DNA from: Liolophura sinensis
Lineage: Eukaryota; Mollusca; Polyplacophora; Chitonida; Chitonidae
Direction of reading: 5' to 3'
Length of the DNA stretch: 64,000 bases
Assembly (NCBI RefSeq): GCF_032854445.1
Contig: NC_088300.1
Span: forward strand, 69,292,984 to 69,356,983
This document shows, in pieces, positions 1-12,700 of this stretch. Numbering within the stretch: the first letter of the stretch is position 1; the number at the start of each line of letters is the position of its first letter. The position numbers and the translations under genes are program-made. The notes under the pieces were generated by a model. The model saw nothing but the letters and a program-made list of their open reading frames with translations, was not told where the DNA came from and searched no databases.

Positions 1-93
1 ACCCTGAAAATTAAGTGCAATATTTGCATTTGATTCCCCCAGTTCATTGGCAGCTGTACATTTGTATGAGCCACCATCTTCTGGTTTTGGGTC
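1..93 (-). CDS. unc-22: Twitchin exon: Ig domain 4, end (partial at window edge)
   Basis: After the acceptor ATTTTCCAG the frame reads DPKPEDGGSYKCTAANELGE to NIALNFQG at base 1. This is the only one of the four domains with the F-strand Cys (SYKCTAAN). The next donor probably falls at the window edge, by analogy with the other LNF-x-G ends. Confidence 0.85.
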
Positions 94-3000
94 CTGGAAA
101 ATATCATAGGTAAGGAAGATGTTATCCTTGGTAAAATTTAGCACAAGTATGTCTAAAGTAAAACTACAGCTGCGTGTCATAGGTCATAAATAAATGTTTC
201 TGGAAATTAACTTTCATCCACATTGGAAATATGCCACAAAGAAATTAGTTTTGCACATCCATAAATGTACAGTACATGTACATGTTCGTCGAATCAATAT
301 GATATGATGTTTAAAAAGTAAGAGGGAAAAGCATAGTTATTGATCTTTTTCAAATATGACAGGTACAAGCATTAACACAAAGTTGCATTTTCTAAAATGG
401 TATTAAGTAAATTAGCAATAGAATGAAAATAAAATAAAAGGCATAAAAAGTAGTGCATACCCTGATTGTAAGCATTAGTTTATATGTATCTTCTTTTCCC
501 TTTTCTTTATCACATGTCATTGCAAATCTGCCTCCAGCTTTGATTTCTGTTGTTTCCTTAAACCACCGGATCTGAGGAGCAGGTTTAGCTTCTAATGAAC
601 ATGTCATGTTAAGTAAATTCTTCTGTTGTGTAATGGCTGGTTTTTGTAAAAAATGAGGTGCTTTCCCATCTGGAGCTCTAAAACAGAAATATGTCAAACA
701 ATGCCATGACTTCAAAGTGATGAAAAGTGCATCGGTCAACATTAATAATGGAATGTTTTAGAACAACCCTAAATGACTACATCTAATACCTTGGTAAGCA
801 GAAAGGTCACAGTTTTTTCATGTCTAATGTACCATGTAAACTGGTTGATATTTAAAAAATAGCCGGTCATGTATGAAAAATTGAGAAATGTATCAACTTT
901 AGTGATCTGAAATCAACTTTGTCATTCTGAATTAGAAAATGTCACAATATTTGTTCAATAAAAATTACTTCTCATTACTGTAGGCCTATACTTACTTTGC
1001 TTTCTTGCCACCTGAAAAGCAAACAGATATTATTCAAATCATTATTTCAAAGAAATCTGAAGTGCTTTCATCAATGAAGAGATTTGTTTGATAAGTCATA
1101 GTCACACACGTGAATAATAGATACAATGTAACACTACAGAGGAAAATATCCCCTGGAAGGCAAAAGTATCGTTCAAAGCATCATTACCATGGTGTACGAT
1201 TTGCAAACTTTACAAAATCAAAATCTGTGAACTGTTAATCAAATCTGAGTTGAATAGTGCAAATCGAAAGATTGTGTCCTAAATTGGGACCTTTTATTGA
1301 CATCAAATGCTCCTTTACAAACTCATCATGATGTCAATCTGTATGACATTACATGTACATGTACAACAGACACTGATACATTATAGCTGCAATAAATTTT
1401 TGACCTAACTCAAGGTCCAGCTTCACACCTTGTGGGACTGAAAAATATGTCGCCTCCTCCTAGATTTGACTTTTGATGAATCGATGTAACAAATTACCCA
1501 AACAAATTACATAAACAAATTACATAAACAAATTGATGAATACAGCTTAACAGGGTTGAATACAGTATGAACGTCCTAAAAAACCATGGAGTCAGTGTTC
1601 ATGTTTCTCTACATGGTGACATGGATCACCTACCTTCAAAGTTGAGTGTGATATTAGCATTGGCCTCTCCAGCACTGTTTTTGGCCACAACTTTGTACTC
1701 CCCTCCGTCATTCACACCGACTTTGTCAATTTCCAGTCCTACATTGTATGCTGGACCGTTCCCTGTGAAAATCATTTTGTACCGTCCTCCTGCATTAATC
1801 ACGTTATTGCCGCGGTACCAGGTGAGATTGGGGGCAGGGTCAGCCGTAAGTGAGCACTCGATGATGATCTTCTCTCCTGCTTGTCTGATAGCTGGTTTCT
1901 GGGTAAACACTGGCCGCGTCCCCTTACCCTGTGGCTCTTGACCTTACAACATCATAGAAAGTCATGTGAGACGAGCAGAAAAATAGTGGTAGCATTATAG
2001 TTCGTCAACAATCCTATCTGTTCTGAGTATTCAAACTGACCCTCAACAAATGAGTTCTCCCCATCTGGATTCATGGTTTTTCGCTGGTCTTGATGTATTT
2101 CAGGCTAGGAAAACAGATCACCTTGACACATTCCATGACAATAATTGCAATGTGTGAGAAATCCTTTCCCCAACAATTTTCTTATTATTTGCCTCACAAC
2201 ATGTCAGTTTTCTGAGTTATAAACGTGACTACAAACTGATGTCCTACCCTGATGGAATGAGTCCACTTTCTGTCATAGGGGGGCTGTTTGAATTTATCTG
2301 TTTCACTGGTTTGAATATTACTGTTTGCACTTGTCTGCAATACTTCACTGCTAAACCTTACCATAAAGGCCAACACAAATTGTCACAACATCATGACTGG
2401 ATAAAATATACTATCTTCGTCAATCATTTGTGAGCCGACTTAGAAATTGTTTGGGGAATATAAAGTTTAGACTTGAACTGACAATAACTATAGGTGTCAA
2501 TGGTGTTTTACGTAGCATCAAGATATCATAAACAATATCAATTAAAATAATTTATTCATAATACACATTAGCGCAACACAACTTACTGTCAAAATTGAGC
2601 TTAATGTTAGCATTGCTCTCTCCCAGAGCATTTTTTGCCGTAACTGTGTAATTTCCTGCATCCTGAGCTGTAACTCCTTTTACTTCCAAGGCCACCATAT
2701 ATTTATTGGCATTTTTTGGTCCATCTGGTAAGCATTTCAATGCATAACGACCTACAACAACAGTAACAAGGAACTGTTAGAACACATTTAATTTTACTCA
2801 CACCATCCCACTGATCAAAAGACCATATTATTATTAACAAGTTTAGAAGTAATGAGCTTGAAACTTGTACTTAATCTTCTTGTGTTGTCTTCTACCATTT
2901 AGTTATTCATTTAATTGTTTCTCATAATGCTAAACTCAGGAATTTTTCCATTTTCAACTACTAATACAATGTCGTATTCCAGAGAGTCTGCATGTTACAT

Positions 3001-3688
3001 CATCATTCCAACAGCACAATAGCTTCATTCTCCACCATTTGGAGATACATGTTTAATAACTTGGGCTAACATAACCACACTTCAGTATTGCTGTCAAAAT
3101 TATGGTTGACAAAAAGGCAATTGTTTTCACCAAAAATGGAAGATTCAACATTTCTCTCCCTTCTTTAAATCTCAGTTTGGATGTCTAGAATGCCTCAAGT
3201 ACAAAAGCACTTGTATTTTGACCAATGAGATTGCATGCTCTAATCCAGCTGGATTTTACAGTCAGACTACAGCCTTAAGCCAAGCTATTTTTCAAGCATG
3301 ATGGGTTTTTTCGGCCTATCGATCTACCAAGTATCCTCCACCCCACAGATGGCAGAATTGTCCAACCGCTATTTATACCTAAAATATACAACAAGGTACA
3401 TAACTCCAGTGCCCATGACAGAAGAACCAACTTTACACAACTGGACACAAAACCCGGAAAAATAATCCAATCTCAAGCAAACAACATTATATTAGGTATG
3501 AATAGCGAGCGGACGATTCTGCCATCTGTGCTCCACCCATAAGCCTTGACTTTGTTAACCATCTATGAATAAAAATTGGCACAAATTCCATCTTATAAGG
3601 AATGCTTCCTTGGCAAAACTCAACACATTGATGTGCACTAGTTTCATTTGACTGTACATGTGCATCTGAGTGACAAAGACCTGTGAAC

Positions 3689-3740
<52 letters not shown>

Positions 3741-6700
3741 GAAATAAATGTTGCTGCTATTAAATCTGTGAAAACATATTGATTCTCACCCCATGGTTTT
3801 ATCTGCTCTCCATCCTTGGCCCATACTATATCAGGTTTTGGGTCTGCAGTTAACTTGCACTCAAATATCAACTTTTTACCATTATCCTCTTGCCTCGTTA
3901 CAGGTTTCTGGACAAAGTTGGGAGCAATACCATCTTGGCTGAAACATTAAAAACAGATTTTTATACACCTATACAAAAAGGCAGGCCATAGTTTTCATGA
4001 ATGCCCAAATAATGTTTAAACATCGATGACATTACGTTGTTTCAGGGACGGAGAATCCACCCCCTTAACTGAAACCTACAACAAAACTACACAGAGCTAT
4101 GTTGTTACCAATTTGCATGTCCATGCGCAGGTTGTCACGGTGGTAGTCAGTACGCATACAAGTATACTTAGGCAACAATGAATGCTGTTGAATTTCACAC
4201 CTAGAAAAACGTGTCAATCAGCCACTCAGGTACCACGTGTATATGTCTATTCCAACTTCATGCTTTGTGAGCAATTTCACCACATACAGTGCCTCATGCA
4301 CATTGCCTCAGAACATCTCTCATCACAGTGACATGAGCTTTTGTTTAAAGAAGGACTTGTCATATTATTGAACACGATTCCCTTAAATTATACTACAATG
4401 TATATCATGGGATCAAAACAAAGGTAGTAAGTTGCTGAACATTGATTCTCATATAGTACACATTGTAGACATTATTTGCGAACAGTACTGTTATGGAGAC
4501 TAATGTGCATGTATAGTCTTAAATCTTGTAATAAATTACTTCTACTGTTGAACTTAGACGATTGAATATAAGTTGATAACAGATAGTACAACCATACAAA
4601 TCAGAGATCGATACAAGGGGTCATACTATAAGCTGATCTGTGGTTCTGAATTTAATCTAGATATCCCACCATGTTTATGTGGATTGGATTTTAAATGCTA
4701 TCATATGTTAGACTATATATTAGCGAGATCACAGGTACAGCCAATCTTGTTAAGCAGAATGTGGGCGTAAAACAGACACAGCTAAGGTAATATAACATAA
4801 AAGAACAATCCATGTGCAGAAAAGGGCTCTGCATACTGAATATATTTTACACAGTTTATTTTAGAAGCAGTACTTGACCTAATGTTTGCAGATAAAAGGA
4901 TTCTACTGACAACATCATGGACTGTGATACTGAAATGGCTCACTTTAAACCCCATACCGAAATTTATCCAAAGACATAAGTAAAATGATCTATGTCCAAC
5001 AGAAACACCATGTACAATGTACTATAGCAGACAGAGTGTGTCCACTATTTCAAGTCCAAACATCATGCTTCATAACATACGGCTTACACTACACCAACTG
5101 TCCACTGGTAGCTTGGGAATTAGGTACACTTATAGTATCATCCCCTGTGTATACACTACACTATAAGAGTTACCAGTCCCAACCCCAGTGGGGTAACCCT
5201 ACACTCCCTGCAAGGCCAAATGGGTAACAAGATGGGGAAGGGTGTCAGAATGACTGGGTGATAAATCCAAGGTGATAAACAGAAGGGTTCCTCTACACAT
5301 GGCCAAGTACACATGTGAAATAAATTCACAATTTAGAAATAAAATAGTTGTCTCTCTTGGAGTTGTCTTGGATGTGTGCTTCCACAGAAAATTGTGAAAT
5401 TGAGTAGATGTACAACTCATACCCCTACCCCACCAATATTGATGTTCACACCAACAAATATTAATAGCTCCAGTGACCTCCACACCAACAACCGGAGCAG
5501 GAGCCAGCCTACTATATCAAATATCTCTGCAGCCATTTTAAAACAGGAATGTGTGCACACCTCAGGCAAATATCTAAATACCATGTTACTGGATCTCCAG
5601 ATGAGAGTGGGCTACTGATACAGTGTAGCCTGAGCACCAAGCCAGATAAAGTGCTGCTAATTTTATCCTGGGTGCAGTAGGCCTGCAGGCACATCAGTGG
5701 ATGGAGAGACTTGATGACATAACTGTAGATCTGGAAGACTGTACAGCTTTGAAGAACTGTACATACTACTACATGTGATTCCATATTTTCAAGCTACAGA
5801 AACACAAATTTACAAATACTGCATCCATAAGTAGGCCTACATATATTTATAAGTGTACACGTACTCAATCACTATGTTACATGATAAGTTACATGTATTC
5901 CAATGATCAAATGATACCATGGTATACATATGAGACTCAAAAACTAGTTTTATGAAAAAAAAAATGACATAATTGCTATTAATGCACATGTATGTCCTGT
6001 GGTACATTCCTTTAATTGTGCTAAAGCTTTTATAGCACATAGGTTTCTCAAATAGCAACCCATTACTTAAATCTGAAGTCCAGAATGAGACTAATGTAAT
6101 TCATTAGATAGAAAACAAAGTATTTATTTTTTATACTGAGTCATAGTAAATATACTTACTCTTTTTTCTGACCCGCTGAAAAATAGAATAAAAATTGCTG
6201 TTAATATCATGAAAAAAAACATATCATATAAATTATCACTGAAGACAGTGTTGAAAAAGATGAGAATTTGAATTGTTTTTGTAAGCAATAAGCATGTCTG
6301 ATAGCATAACTGTTATTGGGCATAACCTTTTGGAACAAGATTGATAGTATGAGAAACTTATGCATGGTAGCTTGACTAACTGTGATTGCTGAGAAGATTG
6401 ATGAATAAGCATTACATTACATGACCAAATACTATTACATGCAGTTCTGTATATTGTTAAGAATGTTTAACATTATGAGCATGTGCGACCTGTTACATGT
6501 ACTCTGTATGTACAAAGTGGATATGTTCTACTTAATTGTTTCCTTGATAGTTAGGCAACATTAGATTAGTCTACTGGATGTAATTCTGACAACCTTGAAA
6601 AAAATAATTAAAAAAGTAAAATGTGTAAAAAATATTAAATATGAACTAATTCTGCTGTCATTATAATTTGACTTCGGACAACTGCATTGGCTGCTGAGTT

Positions 6701-9700
6701 TGGTTGCAATTTTAAGCATAAAATGTGACTTAATACCAGTATTGGCCCATATACTTTTAAAGAACTCAGCCCAGAACCTGTTTTCAAGTCACCTCAAAGA
6801 TGTGGCATTGGCATAGGCAATGAAACTACCATAGTTTTGAGCAAGTCTTAATTGCTAGATTTAGTTAATTGTGTGTAGGTCACTTTGCTATTAAAAATGG
6901 CCATGTACAGCAAGCAGTTCTTGAAGCTAATCTGACCACAATTTAGACAAATCCCGAGCTAAATTTCAGTCAAGAATTGATATAAAAATTGGATCCTTGT
7001 GACAGATGTAAGTTTGACTTCAAGTGCAAAGGAAATCAGGAGTTTTGAACCATGTTTTCGATTTTTCAAAGATAGTGATGAACTTACGTGAATTTCATAC
7101 CTCTTCTGTTAATAACACCAAGGACATAAACCTGTCTATTACATTAAAATGGTGATGCTGAATGCCTGACTTTTAAAATAGTACAATGAGGTCATCTAGA
7201 TGGATTACAGTGGAATAAAAACTACAGCAAGCGAACTATGTCAGCACTAATCTGTGATCTACACAGTCGTGACAACATCAAACTGTTTTGCATTTTATTT
7301 TTAATACCATTCATATTTAAATTTTACACTTTTTTGGCTATTTAAAGTAACTGTAATTCTGTCAGTGGAATTTATTTGTTACTATTGCCTAATCCGTATG
7401 TTTAGATAGATGAGTAGCGGTGACGTCTAACTTGTCGTCTGCTAACGACGGAACTTGGATAAGCTCCTAACTCGCCTGACAGACCGTTTTCATTTCGGGC
7501 GTACGCTCTCAGCCTAAAATGAAATCGTTCACGGTGGCCCACTGAACTGTTTCAATGTTACATACCCTCAAAGATACTTTGCATGTAGAAATCCACGGAT
7601 TTTCATCTTTTTGATCGTCTTGCAGCCATGTCTGCGTGGGCGATGGTATTGATCATGTGATCAATCCAATGACTGGTACTTTGCCCGCAACATTTCCGAT
7701 GCAAGTACGTGTTGGTCGATATACCGGAGATCTTTGACGAAAAATCCATATTCGCTAATCAAATCGATTTTATCCCTATTTACCAAGAATTAATACCTCT
7801 AATTCAATTGGATTTGCTCTGATCGATTGTTTGCCAAAATATCCGGTACTGTTTATTTAACTATAGCAAGCCATGGCGAATATTTTATTCTCTAGGCCTA
7901 TATTATATATTTATTTATTTACATATTTATTTGATTGGTGTTTTATTACGCCGTATCGGTACTCAACAATATTTCACTTATAGGCCTACGAGTGGCCAAT
8001 GTTATGGTGGAAGGAAACCAGGCAGAGCCCAGGGGGAACCCATGACCACCTGCAGGTTGCAGCTAATAATATACCTATATAAAGTCATTTTACTTTAATG
8101 AATTACTTTACTTTTACTATTGTAGAAAAGAATTGGAAACAGGCCTATGTAGGCCTACAATTGCTTTGGGCAACGGTAAAATTGGAGAATATGAATAACC
8201 GTAGGCCCCTATAGCTAGACAGTTACTTTAGTGATAAAAGAAACTTATCGGGAATTTAGTAACCTGTTTAACCAGAAGTTAAAATAAAATTCGACTTAGT
8301 TTAGCTGAAATCAGCGTCTGGTAGGGTTTTTTTAGAATTAAGAAAATACACCTCTTAGGCCTTTTACGTAAGCCTAGTGATGTTGGGCGCAAAGTAACCC
8401 TATTATAGCCCCATCTTTGAAGAAGCATAATGAAATTTTGACAAGAAAGAATGAACGCTGATTGGATCAGAAGATCTCTTTATTCTTTTTCTTCTGCAGC
8501 TTATCAGACTAATATTAAGAGCTCAAGGCAGACTCAACGGGGTTGACTTGTAGAGTGTTAAGCGTATAGTTTGCAGCTGTCGAGGCTATATGTTTCAATT
8601 AAAACATTTTTTTTTTTACCTAATACTGCTTAAGTCATGGTGCTGAGGAAGTTTAATTTCCTACTATACGCGAACAGTTAGAATGAAACCCTAACTGAGG
8701 TACACTGGTACGCCAACTATCACATGTTGTCGCAGCTCCAGTTTTACTCTCTATGCTATACATGGCCCTGTGAACACCTAATCACACAGTATAAAATACC
8801 GAAAAACAACTATAAAGCAAAAGTGAACTAATTAATGTTTACTCGTCGCAAAAAAATGCTACGTTAGCACGACCAACCAATGGACAGACAAGAACGATGA
8901 TGAACAAAGTGTGTATGTATGGTGTTTCTTTCGATAATGTATGTTCAGAAACCTATGCGAATGTATGTATTTAACAACTGACACGCCTAGATACGGATTT
9001 TAGTTTGTGTATAAATGCTGATATGGATTGTGTGATTGGTTTATCATTGGTCCTGTATGTAGTCAGGTGGCATATATGTATGTGTCCTGTATCACCTTAA
9101 ATGGATTATCGTACAATGAGGAGCCATGCATGCTGCGAATACAAATTTGTCCTCGCTCTTTTGAACACAGATCATTTATCGAAAGACCCTCAGGGTGTCA
9201 ACTATATCGAGGATACTGTATGTTAAAGGATTTAAGTCAGTCGGATTCCATCACTGCAGAACGTCGAGTACAGATTTGAAATGGAGCCTGACAGACAGGA
9301 CAATACATTGGTTACAACGTTGTACATATGTATAGATCGAAAAGCAGGATGGACAGCATTGTTGGAAACAGACAAGAACCATCGTGGAAAATCCATCGAG
9401 TTGAAACATGCACAACAATTAAGAAATGCCCATTGGTCAATGAGATGAAGAATTTAGAGTCGTTGGGATGTAACAATAATCAAAAGAAATAAAAAAAATT
9501 TTAATGCAACTGGAAAAACCAGCTAATGTGGACAGACGAGTTAGTGTGCAGAACTGGTCTGTGAACAATTTGACGGAAAATTTTGGCTGCCAGATTATGT
9601 ATAAGGTCAACAAAGCACAGCGGACAAGCGTTGGACAATGCATATTATACATCGTGGATATTCCATATAAACATATGAGGATATATTGTTGGACATTCAT

Positions 9701-12700
9701 TATGGACAAATGGGGATATATGGACGGCATTCCGTGTGGACAAATGAGGATATATGGACGGACATTCCATATGGACAAATGAGGAGATATGGACGGACAT
9801 TCCGTATGGACAAATGAGGATATATGGACGGACATTCCATATGGACAAATGAGGATATATGGACGGACATTCCGCATGGACAAATGAGGATATATGGACG
9901 GACATTCCGTATGGACAAATGAGGAGATATGGGCGGACATTCCGTATGGACAAATGAGGATATATGGACGGACATTCCGTATGGACAAATATGGAGGATA
10001 TATGGATGGCCAGTCCGTATGGCTAAATGAGTATGTAATTATGAAATGTGCTGGACATTTAAGACAGTCAATTGTAGACAATGGAGATGAATCGTAAACC
10101 ACTAGATTTGATGTAGTTCAGGCGTAAACGCACGAGACAAAAAGAAGGTCCACAACAGGAACAGTCAGCAGCTAGGGAATAGTCTTTTCGATGAAGAAAA
10201 TAATGGCAGTAACATTCTGGACAGCGAAGAAATGCTATATTGCACTACTGGATGGATGATAAGTCATCATTCTTTCAGTGATAATCAAAAATTAAACGTA
10301 GTAAAACACACATCTCCAAATTATATTGCCAAAGATCATATTCACACTGATTGTAGATTATAGTTAAGAATCGAAACGGTGAATGCAGAAAAGTGAAAAA
10401 CAAATACGCTTTAACAATCTAGTTAGGTGAGATGAGGTATCGCTGTTACCTGTGATAGACTTGTGACAGACTAGACTAGTTAAGCGGAGTTTGGCTATTT
10501 GGATTACCAAACAACTGGAAGCATGGTTGCAGTTAAATGGAATCAACAGTGACAACAGTACTAGACAGTATGGGAGAACTGAGTTGGAGACCTTGTCGAC
10601 AACAGGAGAAATAGTGTGGAAACGCTGGACATAACATTGTGGACAACTGAGTTCTAATCTTTTCGACAATAGGAGAAACAGTGTGGAAATTCTGGACACA
10701 TCATTGTGGACAATTAAGTTGGAACCTTGTCGACAATTGGAGAAACAGTGTTGAAATGCAGGAGACAACATGGTGGACAGTTGGGTTCAAACCTTGTCGC
10801 CAACTGGAGAAACAGTGTTGAAATGCGGGACACAACATGGTGGACAATTGAGTTGGAACCTTGTCGAAAATGGGAGAAACAGTGTGGAAATGCTGGACGC
10901 AACGTTGTGGACAATAGAGTTGGAACCTAGTCGACAATGGGAGAAACAGCGTGGAAATGCGGGACATAACATTGTGAACAACTGAGTTCCAACATTGTCG
11001 ACAATGAGAGAAACAGCGTGGAAATTCTGGACAGGACATTGCGAGAAACTGAGTTAGAACATTGTCGACAATGGGAGAAACAATGTGGAATTGCGGGTCA
11101 CAACAGTGTGGACAACTGAGTTCCAACATTGTCGACAACAGGAGAAACAGTGTGGAAATTCTGGACACAACATCGTGAGCAACTGAGTTGGGGACTTTGT
11201 CGACAATGGGAAAAAGAGTGTGGAAATTCTGGACACAACATTGTGAACAACTGAGTTGGGGACTTTGTCGACAATGGGAGAAACAATGAGGAAATTCTGG
11301 ACACAACATTGTGGACAACTGAGTTGGGGACCTTGTCGACAATGGGAGATACAATGTGGAAATTCTGGACACAACATTGTGAACAACTGAGTTGGGGGCC
11401 TTGTCAACAATGAGAGAAACAATGTGGAAATGCTGGACACAACACTGTGAACAACTGAGTTAGAATCTTGTCGACAATAGGAGAAACTGTGGAATTGCGG
11501 GACACAACATTGTGGACAACTGAGTTCCAGCCTTGTCGACAACAGGAGAAACAGTGTGGAAATTCTGGAAACAACATTGTGAACAACGGAGTTGGGGACC
11601 TTGTCGACAGTGGGAGAAACAGCGTGGAAATTCTGGACAGGACATTGCGAGAAACTGAGTTAGAACCTTGTCGACAATAGGAGAAACTGTGGGATTGCGG
11701 GACACAAAATTGTGGACAACTGAGTTTCAACCTTGTCGACAACAGGAGAAACAGTGTGGAAATTCTGGATAGGACATTGTGAGCAACTGAGTTGGGGACC
11801 TTGTCGACAATGGGAGAAACAGTGTGGAAATTCTGGAAAGGACACTGTGAACGACTGAGTTGGGAACTTTGTCGACCATGGCAGAAACAATGTGGAAATT
11901 CTGGACGCAACATTGTGAACAACTGAGTTCCAACACTGTCGACAATGGGAGAAACAATGAGGAAATGCTGGACACAACATTGTGGACAACTGAGTTCCAG
12001 CCTTGTCGACAACAGGAGAAACAGTGTGGAAATTCTGGACACAACATTGTGAACAACTGAGTTGGGGGCCTCGTCGACAATGGGTGATACAATGTGGAAA
12101 TGCTGGACACAACAACTGAGTGGGGACCTCGTCGGCAATAGCAAAAACTTTTCATGTGATTAAATGTAATTAAATGTTTATTAAGTGAAATGACAACACA
12201 TCTATAATAATGACGTCGAATAAATTGCACTTTAACATCACTGAATTTGTTCTACATAATTCAGCGTAATGACCGGGTTACGGTGTGACCATTTGTCAAC
12301 TATGACACTGCGCTGTCGCCACTCCTCTGATGTCGCTCTTCGTGATATACTCTTTTATATTGAAATGCTAGACAAAACTGTGGACAATTGGGATAAAACC
12401 TTGATGGCTATAGGATAAACAGTCTGGAGATGCTGAGTAGAGTCTGTGTGGACAGCGGGGGTGAAGCCAACTTTCGGGGTGTATTCGGGCCATTCATTAG
12501 ATGAATGGGGAAATGTTTCGACAGGTTGGTAATCGTACGGAAGAATCACTCTCTGCCAACAAGATTCCTGATAGTCAACAGCTCTGCAAAGTATTGCAAA
12601 TGGTAAAGATGTAATAATAGAGGTTGCAGGGTACTGTTGACGCTGAAAAGGAACTTTCACATAGGTCGCCTTAAACATGGAATTTGTGGATTTACCGGCT

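Noticed and set aside
9437-10102. 221-codon minus-strand frame with Tyr/His-rich repeats
   Set aside because: It is the 35-bp minisatellite; the same peptide appears in all three frames.
10701-12230. Long minus-strand frames (up to 246 codons) with Cys/His-rich repeats
   Set aside because: They are the 68-bp minisatellite read in three frames; no start, splice or codon signal supports a protein.
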